Position numbers and translations under genes: made by a program. DNA of 64,000 bases, taken from positions 77,114-141,113 of the forward strand of contig CAVZWL010000020.1 of assembly GCA_963778945.1 (NCBI GenBank). The letters run 5' to 3'. Below are positions 46,842-56,460 of the stretch, piece by piece; positions within the stretch are counted from its first letter, which is position 1; the number at the start of each line of letters is the position of its first letter. The stretch comes from Fen-1254 sp963778945 (GTDB lineage Bacteria; Bacteroidota; Ignavibacteria; UBA10030). The notes below the pieces were generated by a model. That model worked only from the letters and a program-made list of their open reading frames with translations, searched no databases and had not been told where the DNA came from.

Positions 46842-49211
46842 ATGAAGTACAATCAAGTAATGCAGAGAGCGGCAGTCGTGTTGGTCGCCCTTACTATATG
46901 CGCATTGAGCATGTTTGCACAAGGCAACGCAGCGCTCAATGGAACTGTAACAAACAATGGAACTATTCAATTGAAAGGCGCTTTAAGCGGCACGGCAACA
47001 ACTCTTGGCGGCACGGTTATTTTTAACGGCGCTGCACAAACAATTCCGGGTGGATATACATTCTCTACCTTAACGGCAAACGGGACTGGCGGCAAGACGC
47101 TTGGCGGCACGGTAGCAGTTTCCACCGCATTAACTGCAACTCAAGCGATTAATGTTAGTACGGACACCCTTATACTTGGCGGTTCGGTCTCAGGGACTCT
47201 CAATGCTACAACAGGCACCGTAAATTACTCCAATAACGGTGCGCAGACGCTTCTTGCAACGACATATAAGAATCTCATAACGAGCGGCGCATCGGGAGCC
47301 GCAACAAAGTCAGCCGGCGGTGCAATTACCGTTACTGATTCTTTGGTTAACGGTGCAAATACGACGCTCGATTTCGTCGGAAATGCATTTACAGGAACCG
47401 GCGGTGTTACATTCCTCAATTCCGGAATCCTGCAATCATCCGGAACCGTTGCAGTAGATGCCACGGCATCCATTAATGGAACATTTACGTATGCGAGCGG
47501 CAGCGCTCAAACAGTAGCTCCTGCGTCCTATACAAACCTGACACTTTCAGGAGCAGGTACAAAAACATTTAGCAACGGCGCAACATACAATGTTGCCGGA
47601 ACCTATACTCCGGGTTCGACGGCCGGTTATACAGGCAGCTTGTTTAACTACAACGGTGCAAGCGGACAAACAATCGCTGCTCAGACTTATGCAAACTTAA
47701 AATTCAGCGGTGCGGGTCTCAAGACTATTTCAGCAGGAGCCGTTGCTGCCTCAACGTTATTGGATACGGTCAGCGATCTTACGATTAGCGGCGGATCTCT
47801 TGCTCCTGCTATCGGAACGTTTTATGGCAATGTCATTAATGCTGGAGCAATTACAACGCCCGACAGCATAATGTTTAAGAATACATTGACCAACAATTCG
47901 GGCGGATCGATCACGCTGGGTGTAAATCAGAAAATGTATCTGGATTCGACCTTCACAAATTCGTCCGGCACGCTTGCATTCAATTCCGGATCGACGGTCA
48001 AATATGTCGGCTATGGCGCACAAACCATCGCAAATACAACCTATAATAATTTAATTCTCGTCAACGGTGCCAAATCGTTCACTACGGCAACAGTCGATTC
48101 TACACTCTTTGCAAAGAGCGATGTTACTGTCGGAACGGCGCTTACTCTTGCTGCCAGTGCGCATGCAACTTTAGGCGGGAACCTGACAAACAATGGAACA
48201 ATAACAGATAACAGCTCATTGGTTACATTGAACGGCGCCGGACAGACGATCGGCGGATCCAATGACATAACATTTAATAATCTTACTTTAGCCGGAACAG
48301 CCGCAAAAACATCCAATGTCAATCTGACAATCGGCGGTACGTTTACTCCGACTTATGGTATCGATATGACGCCGTCCAGCAAAACACTCACGGCAAATGG
48401 CACAGTCGGATCGTATGGATCGCTGCAGGAAGTCAAAGGTACAATGGTTGTAGCCGCTGCAACTGCAGCGACTTATAAGCTGAATAACGATTCTACAACC
48501 GTCACATTTACAGGTGCAGATGCTTCCCGTACATTCGGATTGACGGTCAATCCGGCAACGGCTCCTAATGCGAGCTATGCAGCAGCAACAGACGTGGATC
48601 GCAGGGTCATCGTCAGCTATAATAATTGGCATACGGGTTCTGCCAATTTGAAACTTGCTTATGCAAGCACCGAAATTTCCGGTTTAAGTGGCGGCAACGA
48701 ATCAAAAATTCGTGACTTTAAAGATAATCAAACCGTATCAGCAGATAAAATCGTCACCGGGTTTGCTCTTTCCCGTGTAGCAGCAGGTTCGAGCTTTGGA
48801 TCGATAGCTCTGCCCGGTATTACGCCCGGTGCAGGTCAGGGTTCTTTAGCATCCGGCGATTCGGTAGTTCTTTCCGCACGTGCTGCAGCGTACATATCCA
48901 TTGCAAATGCAGACTGGAATACGGGCTCCACGTGGGATGAAGGTTCGGTTCCTGGTGCATCGGATGAAGCCATCGTCAATACAGCAAATGTATCACTTAA
49001 TGGTGGCGGCGCAGTCACGAACTTAGTTATTAACTCCGGAATGGGTCTGACGTTAGGTACTGCCTCGAGCTCGTTAACACTTACTGCCGGCATGACGAAC
49101 AACGGATCATTGACTCTGAGCAATGCGTCGGCACAATTGAATGTATCCGGAACGTTTACGAACGCATCGGGTTCCACACTGACAAACGCAGGAACGATTA
49201 CTGTTCAATAA
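46842..49211 (+). CDS. Secreted beta-repeat paralogue E
   Basis: The ATG at 46842 has an excellent ribosome binding site (AAAAAGGAGCATAGTC). The signal peptide is RAAVVLVALTICALSMFAQG. The mature protein starts NAALNGTVTNNGTIQLKGAL and carries about 500 residues of beta-repeats (TVIFNGAAQTIPGG, TTYKNLITSGASG). The shared cassette follows: RRVIVSYNNWHTGSANLKL, YASTEISGLSGGNESKIRDF, GSSFGSIALPGI. Its last repeats end SGTFTNASGSTLTNAGTITV, then Q. 789 residues, unbroken frame. Confidence 0.87.
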   Translation: MKYNQVMQRAAVVLVALTICALSMFAQGNAALNGTVTNNGTIQLKGALSGTATTLGGTVIFNGAAQTIPGGYTFSTLTANGTGGKTLGGTVAVSTALTATQAINVSTDTLILGGSVSGTLNATTGTVNYSNNGAQTLLATTYKNLITSGASGAATKSAGGAITVTDSLVNGANTTLDFVGNAFTGTGGVTFLNSGILQSSGTVAVDATASINGTFTYASGSAQTVAPASYTNLTLSGAGTKTFSNGATYNVAGTYTPGSTAGYTGSLFNYNGASGQTIAAQTYANLKFSGAGLKTISAGAVAASTLLDTVSDLTISGGSLAPAIGTFYGNVINAGAITTPDSIMFKNTLTNNSGGSITLGVNQKMYLDSTFTNSSGTLAFNSGSTVKYVGYGAQTIANTTYNNLILVNGAKSFTTATVDSTLFAKSDVTVGTALTLAASAHATLGGNLTNNGTITDNSSLVTLNGAGQTIGGSNDITFNNLTLAGTAAKTSNVNLTIGGTFTPTYGIDMTPSSKTLTANGTVGSYGSLQEVKGTMVVAAATAATYKLNNDSTTVTFTGADASRTFGLTVNPATAPNASYAAATDVDRRVIVSYNNWHTGSANLKLAYASTEISGLSGGNESKIRDFKDNQTVSADKIVTGFALSRVAAGSSFGSIALPGITPGAGQGSLASGDSVVLSARAAAYISIANADWNTGSTWDEGSVPGASDEAIVNTANVSLNGGGAVTNLVINSGMGLTLGTASSSLTLTAGMTNNGSLTLSNASAQLNVSGTFTNASGSTLTNAGTITVQ

Positions 49212-49326
49212 GCTGAACATATAATCACCTGATGTATCGGTAATGACGATATATGGGAAAGAAAACTATGAAACAGAGTACATTGACATTGTATAGATGT
49301 TCATATCGCAAACCAGAGAGCCGGTT

Positions 49327-49383
49327 GTGGCGGGCTTGCCCGACGTCTTTGTGGCGGGCTTGCCCGACGTCTTTGTGGCGGGG
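49327..49383. repeat. 24-bp tandem repeat, 2.4 copies
   Basis: GTGGCGGGCTTGCCCGACGT followed by CTTT occurs at 49327-49350 and 49351-49374, then starts a third time. Each unit contains a small hairpin (CGGGC-tt-GCCCG). The repeat is G/C-rich in an A/T-rich spacer, and unit length is a multiple of three. Frames cross it (49253-49567 and 49297-49515), but neither looks like a real protein. Confidence 0.8.
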
Positions 49384-49576
49384 AAGCTCGATCCCAAGAC
49401 GGCAAGTTTGGCCGTTGGCCTTCTGGCAGCGGTTCATGTGCGAACTATACTTTATCCGTATGTCGTTGGAGAGTTTCATAGATTGCTTGCACAAATATTC
49501 TTTACAAATTTTTGAAAACGGATATTCAACGGAATTGATTATGCTCAAATCTAATTCTGAAACATAATGTCAACAA

Positions 49577-49623
49577 CGGGGCAGGCGGGTCGATGCTCCT
49601 TCCCGCCTGTTCCCCGATTTTTT
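49577..49623 (+). terminator. Probable intrinsic terminator
   Basis: CGGGG-c-AGGCGGG (49577-49589) pairs with CCCGCCT-gtt-CCCCG (49602-49616), followed by ATTTTTTA. The stem is strong and G/C-rich with a T-run, so this is the best candidate for the end of the transcript of paralogues C-E, although it lies about 370 bases past the last stop. Confidence 0.75.
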
Positions 49624-50304
49624 ATTCGGTGAACCAAGGAGCAATTGACGATGAGCAGTTAAGAGAATAACGATGGACAGAGAATTGAAATGAGAGGAGA
49701 AGCAGAAGGCACAAAAAAAAGGAATCGGATGATGACGTGTAGATATTTAAATACAAAATCGTTTGATACTGGAGTTGCAAGAATATGGAGTCAGAAACAG
49801 ATAAAAAATCATTGTACATGAGCAGGTAAAAATGAACAGCTTTGGATTACAACATGACTTGATAGATGTTTCTCGGGAAAATGAGAAATTCCGCAGCCGT
49901 TCGCACATTCGGGGCAGAAGATTCTGCCGTTATAAATCAGACGGAATATGCCGAATGGTTAATAGTTAATAGTAGGAAGTGAATAGTAAATAGTGAATGT
50001 TAAATGGAAAAAAGATAGATCGTGGAGTGTCAAAGGAAATTGCGAATCGCGAATTGACAATTGACAATTGACAATTGAAAATTGTAGTTGGTTAAAAGTC
50101 AAAAGATGGATACAGAAACAAAGGAACAGAGCGCTAAAGAACCAAATAACTGATGAACTTTAATTATTACATATGGCTCGCTCATTTTCTCTTGAATCTC
50201 CGGACACCGGAGCAGCAAGAGAAAAAGAGAAACACAATGAAATTCATCGGTATTATGAGATGCCGCTTAAGTAAAAATTATTTAACTTAATTGATGGTGA
50301 CATT
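49624..50304. other. Long spacer without a gene, with nested hairpin and word repeats
   Basis: No convincing frame is seen. At 49888-49947 ATTCCG and CGGAAT enclose GGCAGAA-ga-TTCTGCC (49913-49928), a nested palindrome. From about 49955 the word repeats return: GGTTAATAGTTAATAG, GTGAATAGTAAATAGTG, then ATTGACAATTGACAATTG. The promoter of the T9SS-sorted protein probably lies in the last 150 bases. Confidence 0.5.
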
Positions 50305-51747
50305 ATGGTCACAAAAAGAATGAAATATCGGCCTGCGATGGGAAGATGGAAAATTCCTCCCATACGCAATTGGATGCTGATCTGTCTGCTTCTGATGACA
50401 GTTGCGGCTTCATTGCGTGCCGGTGATTTTAATAATAGCGGGGCAATGAGCAATACGGGCAGGATCCGCGTTAAAAACGGAGTCTCCGGTTTGCCGGATT
50501 CTCTCGGCGGTGTCTTTGAATATTTTGGGCATTCTCAGCTGGTTCAGTCTATCACATACGATTCTTTGGCGCTGACCGGCGATAGTGTAAAAACAGCATC
50601 AGCAACAGGAACTTTGGCGATTTTTAACAACGTAGCAGTCGCTTCTGCAGTTACATTGAGTATTCCAAGCGGCCAGACTATGCGTTTGGATCAAAACAGC
50701 GGCCGCTTGACCGAAAACGGTATTGTTCATGGAAAGGTGACAAAAGCAGTCGTTTTAAGCAATCCAGCCGATTCTTCCGACTTCGGAGGGATAGGTCTGT
50801 CTATTCGTTTCAACGGCACTATGCCGCCGGGAACGACTCAAATCGTGCGCTATGCGGGCTCGACGCCGGCTGGAGCCCCGAATGCGCTGACGCGGTATTA
50901 TACCGTTACACCGAGTGATTCTTCAAATCGGACCAGCAGCGTTGTCTTCAACTATAATCCAACAGACGATGTTCCGTCGGGATATAATTCGAATGCACTT
51001 GAGCTCTGGCGGTCGCTCAATAACGGCGCCACATGGCGCCGGGAGCATACAACAAGGCTGACCAGTAAACTGCAGAAATCCGGAAATTATATGGCAGGTA
51101 TCTGGACCGCGTCCGATACACTGCATCTTCTCGGCAGGAAGAATTATGAAGGCGATCCCGACTCCATGTCGAACGTCGGACCCGATTCGCTGCGCAATAA
51201 AGCAAAGACGCTGTTGAGTCCGTTTATTGCAAAAATCACAGATGTATATGGAAATACGATTTCCAATGCAAAAGTGCAGGTATCGTTCAGTTCGGTTCCC
51301 GCAGGTGCAACCGGTTATGCAATCACGGACTCGCTGGGTCATATTCTCTCTACGCCGGTGCTCTATGCAGATGCAAACGGTTACGTTAAGGTAGGCATGA
51401 AGCTCGGAAATATGAAGGGATCATACAAACTTCTGGCTCACGTAGATTCCATATCCAGTCCGCAGCATGTCTTTACAGGATTTGCGGACGCTTCGGTTGC
51501 ACTTTTGGCGACCGTTAGTTCGCCTTCGTCGGATTCTGTAAAAGCTACTCTTCTACCCATCGTTATCAAAGCGCTGGACACAGACGACTCGACTGTCTCG
51601 AATGTCAATATAAAATTCCAGATTGTTTCTGCGCCCTCTGGTTCTACTGCACAGGCATTGGTGAGCGCCGATACGGCAACCGGTTCTACCGGACTGGCAC
51701 AGGCCTGTACTCCGCCTCGGTCAAAAGTCCGGCTTGTATACGGTTAA
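50305..51747 (+). CDS. T9SS-exported Ig-like repeat protein, N-terminal part
   Basis: This is the first frame of a gene ending at 54373 (about 1,355 residues). A 20-residue basic N-region precedes the signal core (NWMLICLLLMTVAASLRAG). The start of the mature protein, DFNNSGAMSNTGRIRVKNG then SLGGVFEYFG, echoes the beginning of paralogue E (LNGTVTNNGTIQLKGAL, LGGTVIFNG), so it belongs to the same set. After a sandwich-like domain it enters Ig-like (Big_1-like) repeats of about 100 residues: ITDVYGNTISNAKVQVSFSS. The frame shifts near 51709, where the next frame gives VLRLGQKSGLYTVKVTST. Confidence 0.85.
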   Translation: MVTKRMKYRPAMGRWKIPPIRNWMLICLLLMTVAASLRAGDFNNSGAMSNTGRIRVKNGVSGLPDSLGGVFEYFGHSQLVQSITYDSLALTGDSVKTASATGTLAIFNNVAVASAVTLSIPSGQTMRLDQNSGRLTENGIVHGKVTKAVVLSNPADSSDFGGIGLSIRFNGTMPPGTTQIVRYAGSTPAGAPNALTRYYTVTPSDSSNRTSSVVFNYNPTDDVPSGYNSNALELWRSLNNGATWRREHTTRLTSKLQKSGNYMAGIWTASDTLHLLGRKNYEGDPDSMSNVGPDSLRNKAKTLLSPFIAKITDVYGNTISNAKVQVSFSSVPAGATGYAITDSLGHILSTPVLYADANGYVKVGMKLGNMKGSYKLLAHVDSISSPQHVFTGFADASVALLATVSSPSSDSVKATLLPIVIKALDTDDSTVSNVNIKFQIVSAPSGSTAQALVSADTATGSTGLAQACTPPRSKVRLVYG

Positions 51748-54373
51748 AGTTACGTCGACGGATATCGACTCTATAAAATATTACAACATTACCGCAATCC
51801 ACGGCAAACCATCCCTCGTCTGGCAGAGAAGCGCAAGTGCACTGACCGACACGATCGGAAGCACACTGGCAAGCTTTGTCTATGCTGTTACAGACATAGA
51901 TACGAATGCAGTGAGCGGAGCGAGTGTACAATTTAAATATTCATCGAAGCCTGCCGGCTCGACCGGTGATTCTTTGATTGTCGTTTCTGCGACGACCGAC
52001 ACGAACGGTGCGGCAAGTGCAAAAGTCCGGTTAGGAACCACGGTGGGAACGTATGTTATTAATGCCGCGGATACGAATCTCGCCGGTTCAGCAAGGACAT
52101 TTACAGCGATTGCAATGCATGGTAAACCGGTGAAGATGAATAACTTTGTAAGTGCTTTGAGCGATACCATTGGAGCGAAAATGCGTCCCTTCGGTGTAAG
52201 AATTGCCGATCGCGCGAACAATATTATTCCAGGTCTGCCGGTTAGATTTGTACAGGATGCTGTGCCCAGCGGTGCAGGGATTATGCTCTTATCTGTACGA
52301 AGTGCGAATACCGATTCTACCGGTATCGTTTCCACTCAATTGACACTGGGATCAAAGACAGGCGTCTACAGGGTGAAGGCAACTTCCGATTCAATGCCGG
52401 GCGCTGCTCAATATATAGGGGCCGTCGCAGTGCATGGCGTTCCTATGAATCTTGCCGTCATGCAAGGATTGAATCAGTCGAACACGATACTGCAGCCGCT
52501 CGATACGCTCTTTACGGTTTGTCTTACGGACAGGGCATCGAATGTTATCGCCGGAGATACGGCCTTCTTTAGAATAATCTCTGTTCCGGACAGCACCTCC
52601 GGTCAGTCGCTCAGCGCGATGACCGCTGTTACAGATGCCTCGGGATACGCATCTACGCGGCTGACGCTGGGCAGCAAAGCAGGATCGTATGTCGTTTCCG
52701 CTGCGGCATCGAACTTGAACGGCATTGTCCGTCAGTTTACGGCAAAGGCGCTGCATGGTGCGGCAAAGTATTTTGCATACAAATTAGGAACAGGTCAGAG
52801 TAAAACTATACTCAGCGCACTCGATACGGCGCTCGCGGTGAAGATTACGGACATCGCCGGAAATGCAATACAAAATTACGGTGTGCATTATTTAGTTAAC
52901 TCCATGCCCGCTGGAGCATACGGAATTTCGTTCAATGCGTCTCATATCATTACCGATACGACGATTCTTTCGGATTCAAGCGGATCTGCTTCGGCCTGGC
53001 TTAAACTCGGTTCGAAGGCTGGCGCCTATGACATCGCTGCTGTCGGATTGACGTCGGATACGGTTCACTTTAGATTAATTGGCAAGGTGGGTCCGGCATT
53101 TGCAATGGATAGTATTTCAGGTACATCCCAGCTGGGCCAGATAGGTGATCAGCTCGGAGACTTCTTTATTCATGTCGCAGATATCGGCGGTAATGCAGTG
53201 TCCGGAGATACGGTAAAATTCAGGATTTCGAGCGTGCCAAGTCATGCGATATCGGATACGTTGAGCACGTATGCATCGGTTACGGATGCTAATGGATTTG
53301 CATCGACGAAGTTGACGCTCGGAAGCCGGCCTGGAATTTACACCGTTACTGCGTCCGTGGCTGGAGTACGTGATACTTCATTCAGCGTGCAGGCAATTAT
53401 GCTTTTGGCTGATGCAAACGGCGATAACCGGCAAAATATAGGCGATTTGACTGCTGTCGTCGATCATATCACAGGCAAGAAGCTGTTGACTGGATATGAC
53501 TTCCTGAGAGCGGATATTTATCCGACAAATGCAGATGGAACGGTGGGCGATGGTATTGTAGATTATAGAGATCTCATTGCCTTGCGCGATAGTTTGCTCA
53601 ATGGAGCATGGGATCCGGCTGCTGACTGGGTAACGATTGCACCGACGGATTTAAGGATCCCGATTGAAAAGACAAGTAAACCGATGTCATTCGACGATAT
53701 TGCAACCACAAATTCGGTGCAAGCTTCTTTAGACCTGACTTACGTGGGCGCGCGGTTTGGACTGACGAATACGGTGCCTATCAAAGGTATACAGTCGATC
53801 ATCTACCTCAAGCAGCCCGCAATGATCGATACATTCGATGTCGTATTTGCCAGATCGAATATGATGACGATCAATGTCAAGAGCATTGGAAACGAACTCC
53901 ACGTTGTGGCATTTAATTTGACCAATACTCCGATTCTGCCCGACACCGGAGCGCTCTTCCGTCTGCCGTTGAAATTAAATTCGGTAAGCGATATTGATTC
54001 GATCCGCGTGTTTATAAGCACTGATTCGAATACGGCAGCGATGACATCGGCGCTTATCAATAATATTAAAGCGTCGATTCCTCAGACGTGGCAGTTGTAT
54101 CAGAATTACCCGAACCCGTTCAACCCGACCACGACGATACAGTTCGACGTACCGGAGGAAGCGGGCAGAATTCCGAGAATAGCGGTCCAGATATTCAATA
54201 TACTCGGCCAGAAAGTCAAGACGATCGAACGCGGAAATTTAGATGCCGGCCGCTATAGAGTCGTATGGGATGGTACAAATGAAGCCAACCGCCGTGTGGC
54301 ATCCGGTGTATACTTCTATCGTATACTTGCGGGCGATTTTGTGCATACAATGAAGATGGTTCTGATAAAATAA
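51734..54373 (+). CDS. T9SS-exported Ig-like repeat protein, C-terminal part with sorting domain
   Basis: This part continues the gene begun at 50305. About five Ig-like repeats follow, each with V-x-D-x-x-x-N-x-V-x-G...V-x-F and ending in LTLGSKAGSYVV-type strands. Then comes a dockerin-like segment with acidic loops (LLADANGDNRQNIGDL; GDGIVDYRDLIALRDSLL), a short cohesin-like domain and finally the T9SS type A sorting domain: WQLYQNYPNPFNPTTTIQF, NILGQKVKTI, YFYRILAGDF, KMVLIK. This domain directs export across the outer membrane and surface attachment. It is the only clear sorting domain in the cluster. Confidence 0.9.
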   Translation: MYTVKVTSTDIDSIKYYNITAIHGKPSLVWQRSASALTDTIGSTLASFVYAVTDIDTNAVSGASVQFKYSSKPAGSTGDSLIVVSATTDTNGAASAKVRLGTTVGTYVINAADTNLAGSARTFTAIAMHGKPVKMNNFVSALSDTIGAKMRPFGVRIADRANNIIPGLPVRFVQDAVPSGAGIMLLSVRSANTDSTGIVSTQLTLGSKTGVYRVKATSDSMPGAAQYIGAVAVHGVPMNLAVMQGLNQSNTILQPLDTLFTVCLTDRASNVIAGDTAFFRIISVPDSTSGQSLSAMTAVTDASGYASTRLTLGSKAGSYVVSAAASNLNGIVRQFTAKALHGAAKYFAYKLGTGQSKTILSALDTALAVKITDIAGNAIQNYGVHYLVNSMPAGAYGISFNASHIITDTTILSDSSGSASAWLKLGSKAGAYDIAAVGLTSDTVHFRLIGKVGPAFAMDSISGTSQLGQIGDQLGDFFIHVADIGGNAVSGDTVKFRISSVPSHAISDTLSTYASVTDANGFASTKLTLGSRPGIYTVTASVAGVRDTSFSVQAIMLLADANGDNRQNIGDLTAVVDHITGKKLLTGYDFLRADIYPTNADGTVGDGIVDYRDLIALRDSLLNGAWDPAADWVTIAPTDLRIPIEKTSKPMSFDDIATTNSVQASLDLTYVGARFGLTNTVPIKGIQSIIYLKQPAMIDTFDVVFARSNMMTINVKSIGNELHVVAFNLTNTPILPDTGALFRLPLKLNSVSDIDSIRVFISTDSNTAAMTSALINNIKASIPQTWQLYQNYPNPFNPTTTIQFDVPEEAGRIPRIAVQIFNILGQKVKTIERGNLDAGRYRVVWDGTNEANRRVASGVYFYRILAGDFVHTMKMVLIK

Positions 54374-54450
54374 GTTCGTAGTTCTTAGTGCGTGGTTCGT
54401 GGTAAAGACATTTAAGACTGACGAGGCGCTACGAACCACGAACAAAGGAA
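54374..54450. repeat. GTTCGTAGTTCTTAGTGCG word repeats forming an imperfect inverted repeat
   Basis: Immediately after the stop comes GTTCGTAGTTCTTAGTGCG then TGGTTCGTGG, and 40 bases later the opposite strand version, CGCTACGAACCACGAAC. The two halves could fold into a long imperfect hairpin between the T9SS protein and the lipoprotein. Confidence 0.75.
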
Positions 54451-54454
54451 CTTG

Positions 54455-55246
54455 ATGATGATGTCTTTTGACAAAAAAATGATGAACATGAGCAGGGAAA
54501 ATATAATCTGGATGAGATGGCTTTGTATGCTTGGCTTCGCTATGCTCCTTTACGGCTGTGCAGCGCGCCCGTCCGGATTCACGCCGGGACTGGGAAACAA
54601 GTATGTGTATACGTATAAAATGTCTTATCCGGCAGATTCCGTGATATGATGTATCAGGATGACAGCCTGCTTATTCAATTCAAATTCGATGAAGCGGCAA
54701 TTCGCTTTCAACTGCAAAATATTTCATACTCCAATATTCGCATCGATTGGAATAAAGCATCCATCAGCGTCAATGGCGAATATTTTTCAGTCCGGCATAA
54801 GGACAATCTTTATTCCGATTCTGCGGCCGGGTCGGCAGTATCCGCATTGATTCCGCCGTTCGGTTATGTGCGTGACATTGCTTTACCGAGGATCAATATT
54901 GTTTTCGACGGGGAAAAATGGATGGAAAAAGAGTTAATGCCTACGACCGACGGACATTCTCCTGTGATGCAAGACTAAAATTCTTAAAAGCGTCGGTAAA
55001 TCGGTCACGCTTCTCCTGCCGGTTCAGACCGGAAATGTCCAGAAAGACTATGAATTTGAATTTCAGGTCGCTTCCGTGTCGAAAATACCATGGCAGGACT
55101 ATACTCCGGTCAACAGAGAGCCCCAGCCGCCCGTTCCGCCGAAACGCCATTCATTCGAAAATATAACGGCTGGAGCGATTATCGTCGGCGTGCTTGGTTT
55201 TTCTGCATATATGCTGACTGCGAAAAAAAATCCTGCACCGGAATAA
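54455..55246 (+). CDS. Lipoprotein with C-terminal membrane segment (two frameshifts)
   Basis: ATGs at 54455, 54458 and 54461 all follow AAAGGAA. The protein begins with a lipoprotein signal (RWLCMLGFAMLLYGCAARP, lipidated Cys). The frame shifts near 54652 to give MYQDDSLLIQFKFDEAAIRF and a beta-rich domain, and shifts again near 54977 to give KSVGKSVTLLLPVQTGNVQ. It ends with a hydrophobic segment (AGAIIVGVLGFSAYML) before KKNPAPE and the stop at 55244-55246. About 260 residues. I do not recognise the family. Position right after the T9SS-sorted protein suggests a helper at the outer membrane. Confidence 0.7.
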
Positions 55247-55255
55247 GGCAGCAAT

Positions 55256-55316
55256 TGTAGCCGCGACAGTTTGTCCCGGGAATATTGCTAATATTATCGG
55301 AAGGTCGTCGCGGATG
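55256..55316. repeat. TGTAGCCGCG-type nested hairpin
   Basis: CCGCGAC (55261-55267) pairs with GTCGCGG (55307-55313). Inside, CCGGGAATATT faces AATATTATCGG. The left end TTGTAGCCGCG matches the element at 8193. It sits just after the lipoprotein stop, with no T-run. Confidence 0.5.
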
Positions 55317-55406
55317 TTTTCGCACTCGTGCAATAATTTTGTTCGCAGGATCTTGATTGTAGATGCTTTTTAAAAATAATATTCGATGAATTACTTGGAA
55401 ATAAAA

Positions 55407-56279
55407 ATGAAATCAGTCAGTACCATATATAATAGTTTGTCTTTTCATGCTTGTCGGCTGCGCACCGAGCGAGCATACGGTATCAGGACGATTCGCAGGA
55501 TTTCTTTTTCCGGCCTTTAAGCATACGGGCGCATGCGGATTCTGTACAGGAGAAGCGAACGTTTCGGCTTCAGTACAAGAGAGTTCAAGCTGTTTCCGGC
55601 AGGCAGAAAGCATGGCAGGATTCCATGTCCATACTTACGCAATCCACAAAGGATTTGCTCCAGCGAATAGAGAAACTCGAAGAAATATATATTCAGTCGC
55701 GGACACGCGAACTGGCTATGGAAAAACAGCTTTCCTACGTCCAAAATGAGAATAGAATGCTTGCGCAGAAAATGTCCGAATTTGAGCATGCGCAGTATGC
55801 GGCTGTGCCGAATGCAGTTTCGCCGAATCCGGATATGCCGAAAATAATGAAACCGGCAATCAGCCGCAGTCATCAGTTTCGGAATATGGAGGGGCGTTGT
55901 CTCTCTTCTGGAGTCGGCATTATGATGAGTCTATCGATTCGTTTACACGTCTCTTGAACGGCGGAGTCGAGGAAAGCTTATCCGATCACTGCGTGTACTG
56001 GATAGGGGAAAGCCAATATGCCAAGAGGGAATTCACAGATGCAGTAAAATCGTTTGAAAAAGTTGTCATGCTGGTCTCATCGAATAAAAAAGCAGATGCC
56101 TATGTCATGCTTGGACAATCGTATGAAAAACTTCAGAAACGGCAAAAGCACGCTGGGCATACGAGGAACTCTTAAAAAGGTATCCTGATAATACACATGC
56201 CGCTTTGGCAAAATCACGCTTGCGTTCGTTTCAGCCGGTTAAAATTGAAAAACAGAATGAAAAACGATCGACAACTTAA
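55407..56279 (+). CDS. CpoB/YbgF-like lipoprotein: coiled coil plus TPR (about four frameshifts)
   Basis: ATG at 55407 follows TTGGAAA. A shift near 55434 gives a lipoprotein signal, IVCLFMLVGCAPSEH. Another near 55470 gives a long heptad-rich helix (STKDLLQRIEKLEEIYIQSR, YVQNENRMLAQKMSEF). After a Pro-rich linker and a shift near 55890 come TPR motifs (RHYDESIDSFTRLLNGG, QYAKREFTDAVKSFEKVV). A shift near 56140 yields KARWAYEELLKRYPDNTHAA and a stop at 56277-56279. This coiled-coil-then-TPR plan is that of CpoB/YbgF envelope proteins, though those are periplasmic rather than lipidated. It may scaffold the neighbouring surface system. Confidence 0.7.
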
Positions 56280-56460
56280 GAAAAATTGCGAATTGCGAAT
56301 TGGGGATTGTGGATTGAAAATGGGAAATAAAAGATTGTTCGTGGTTCTTAGTTCATCGTTCCTAGTTCAATGCGGTGAGATGCAGTCTTTATTTACTCAT
56401 TCATTTGCAATTCACAATTAACGATTGACTATTTACCATTAACCATTTACTGTTTTTAAT
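56280..56460. repeat. Word repeats after the TPR gene
   Basis: AATTGCGAATTGCGAATTGG, GGGATTGTGGATTG, then GTTCGTGGTTCTTAGTTC and CGTTCCTAGTTCAATGCGG. Finally ATTAACGATTGACTATTTACC and CCATTTACTG words run up to the Nudix start codon. Three word families are joined here. Confidence 0.75.

Noticed and set aside
49253..49567. Two open frames across the 24-bp repeat (104 and 72 codons)
   Set aside because: Both are largely made of the tandem repeat and Trp/Arg-rich or Leu/Val-rich text with no relatives I recognise and no ribosome binding site.
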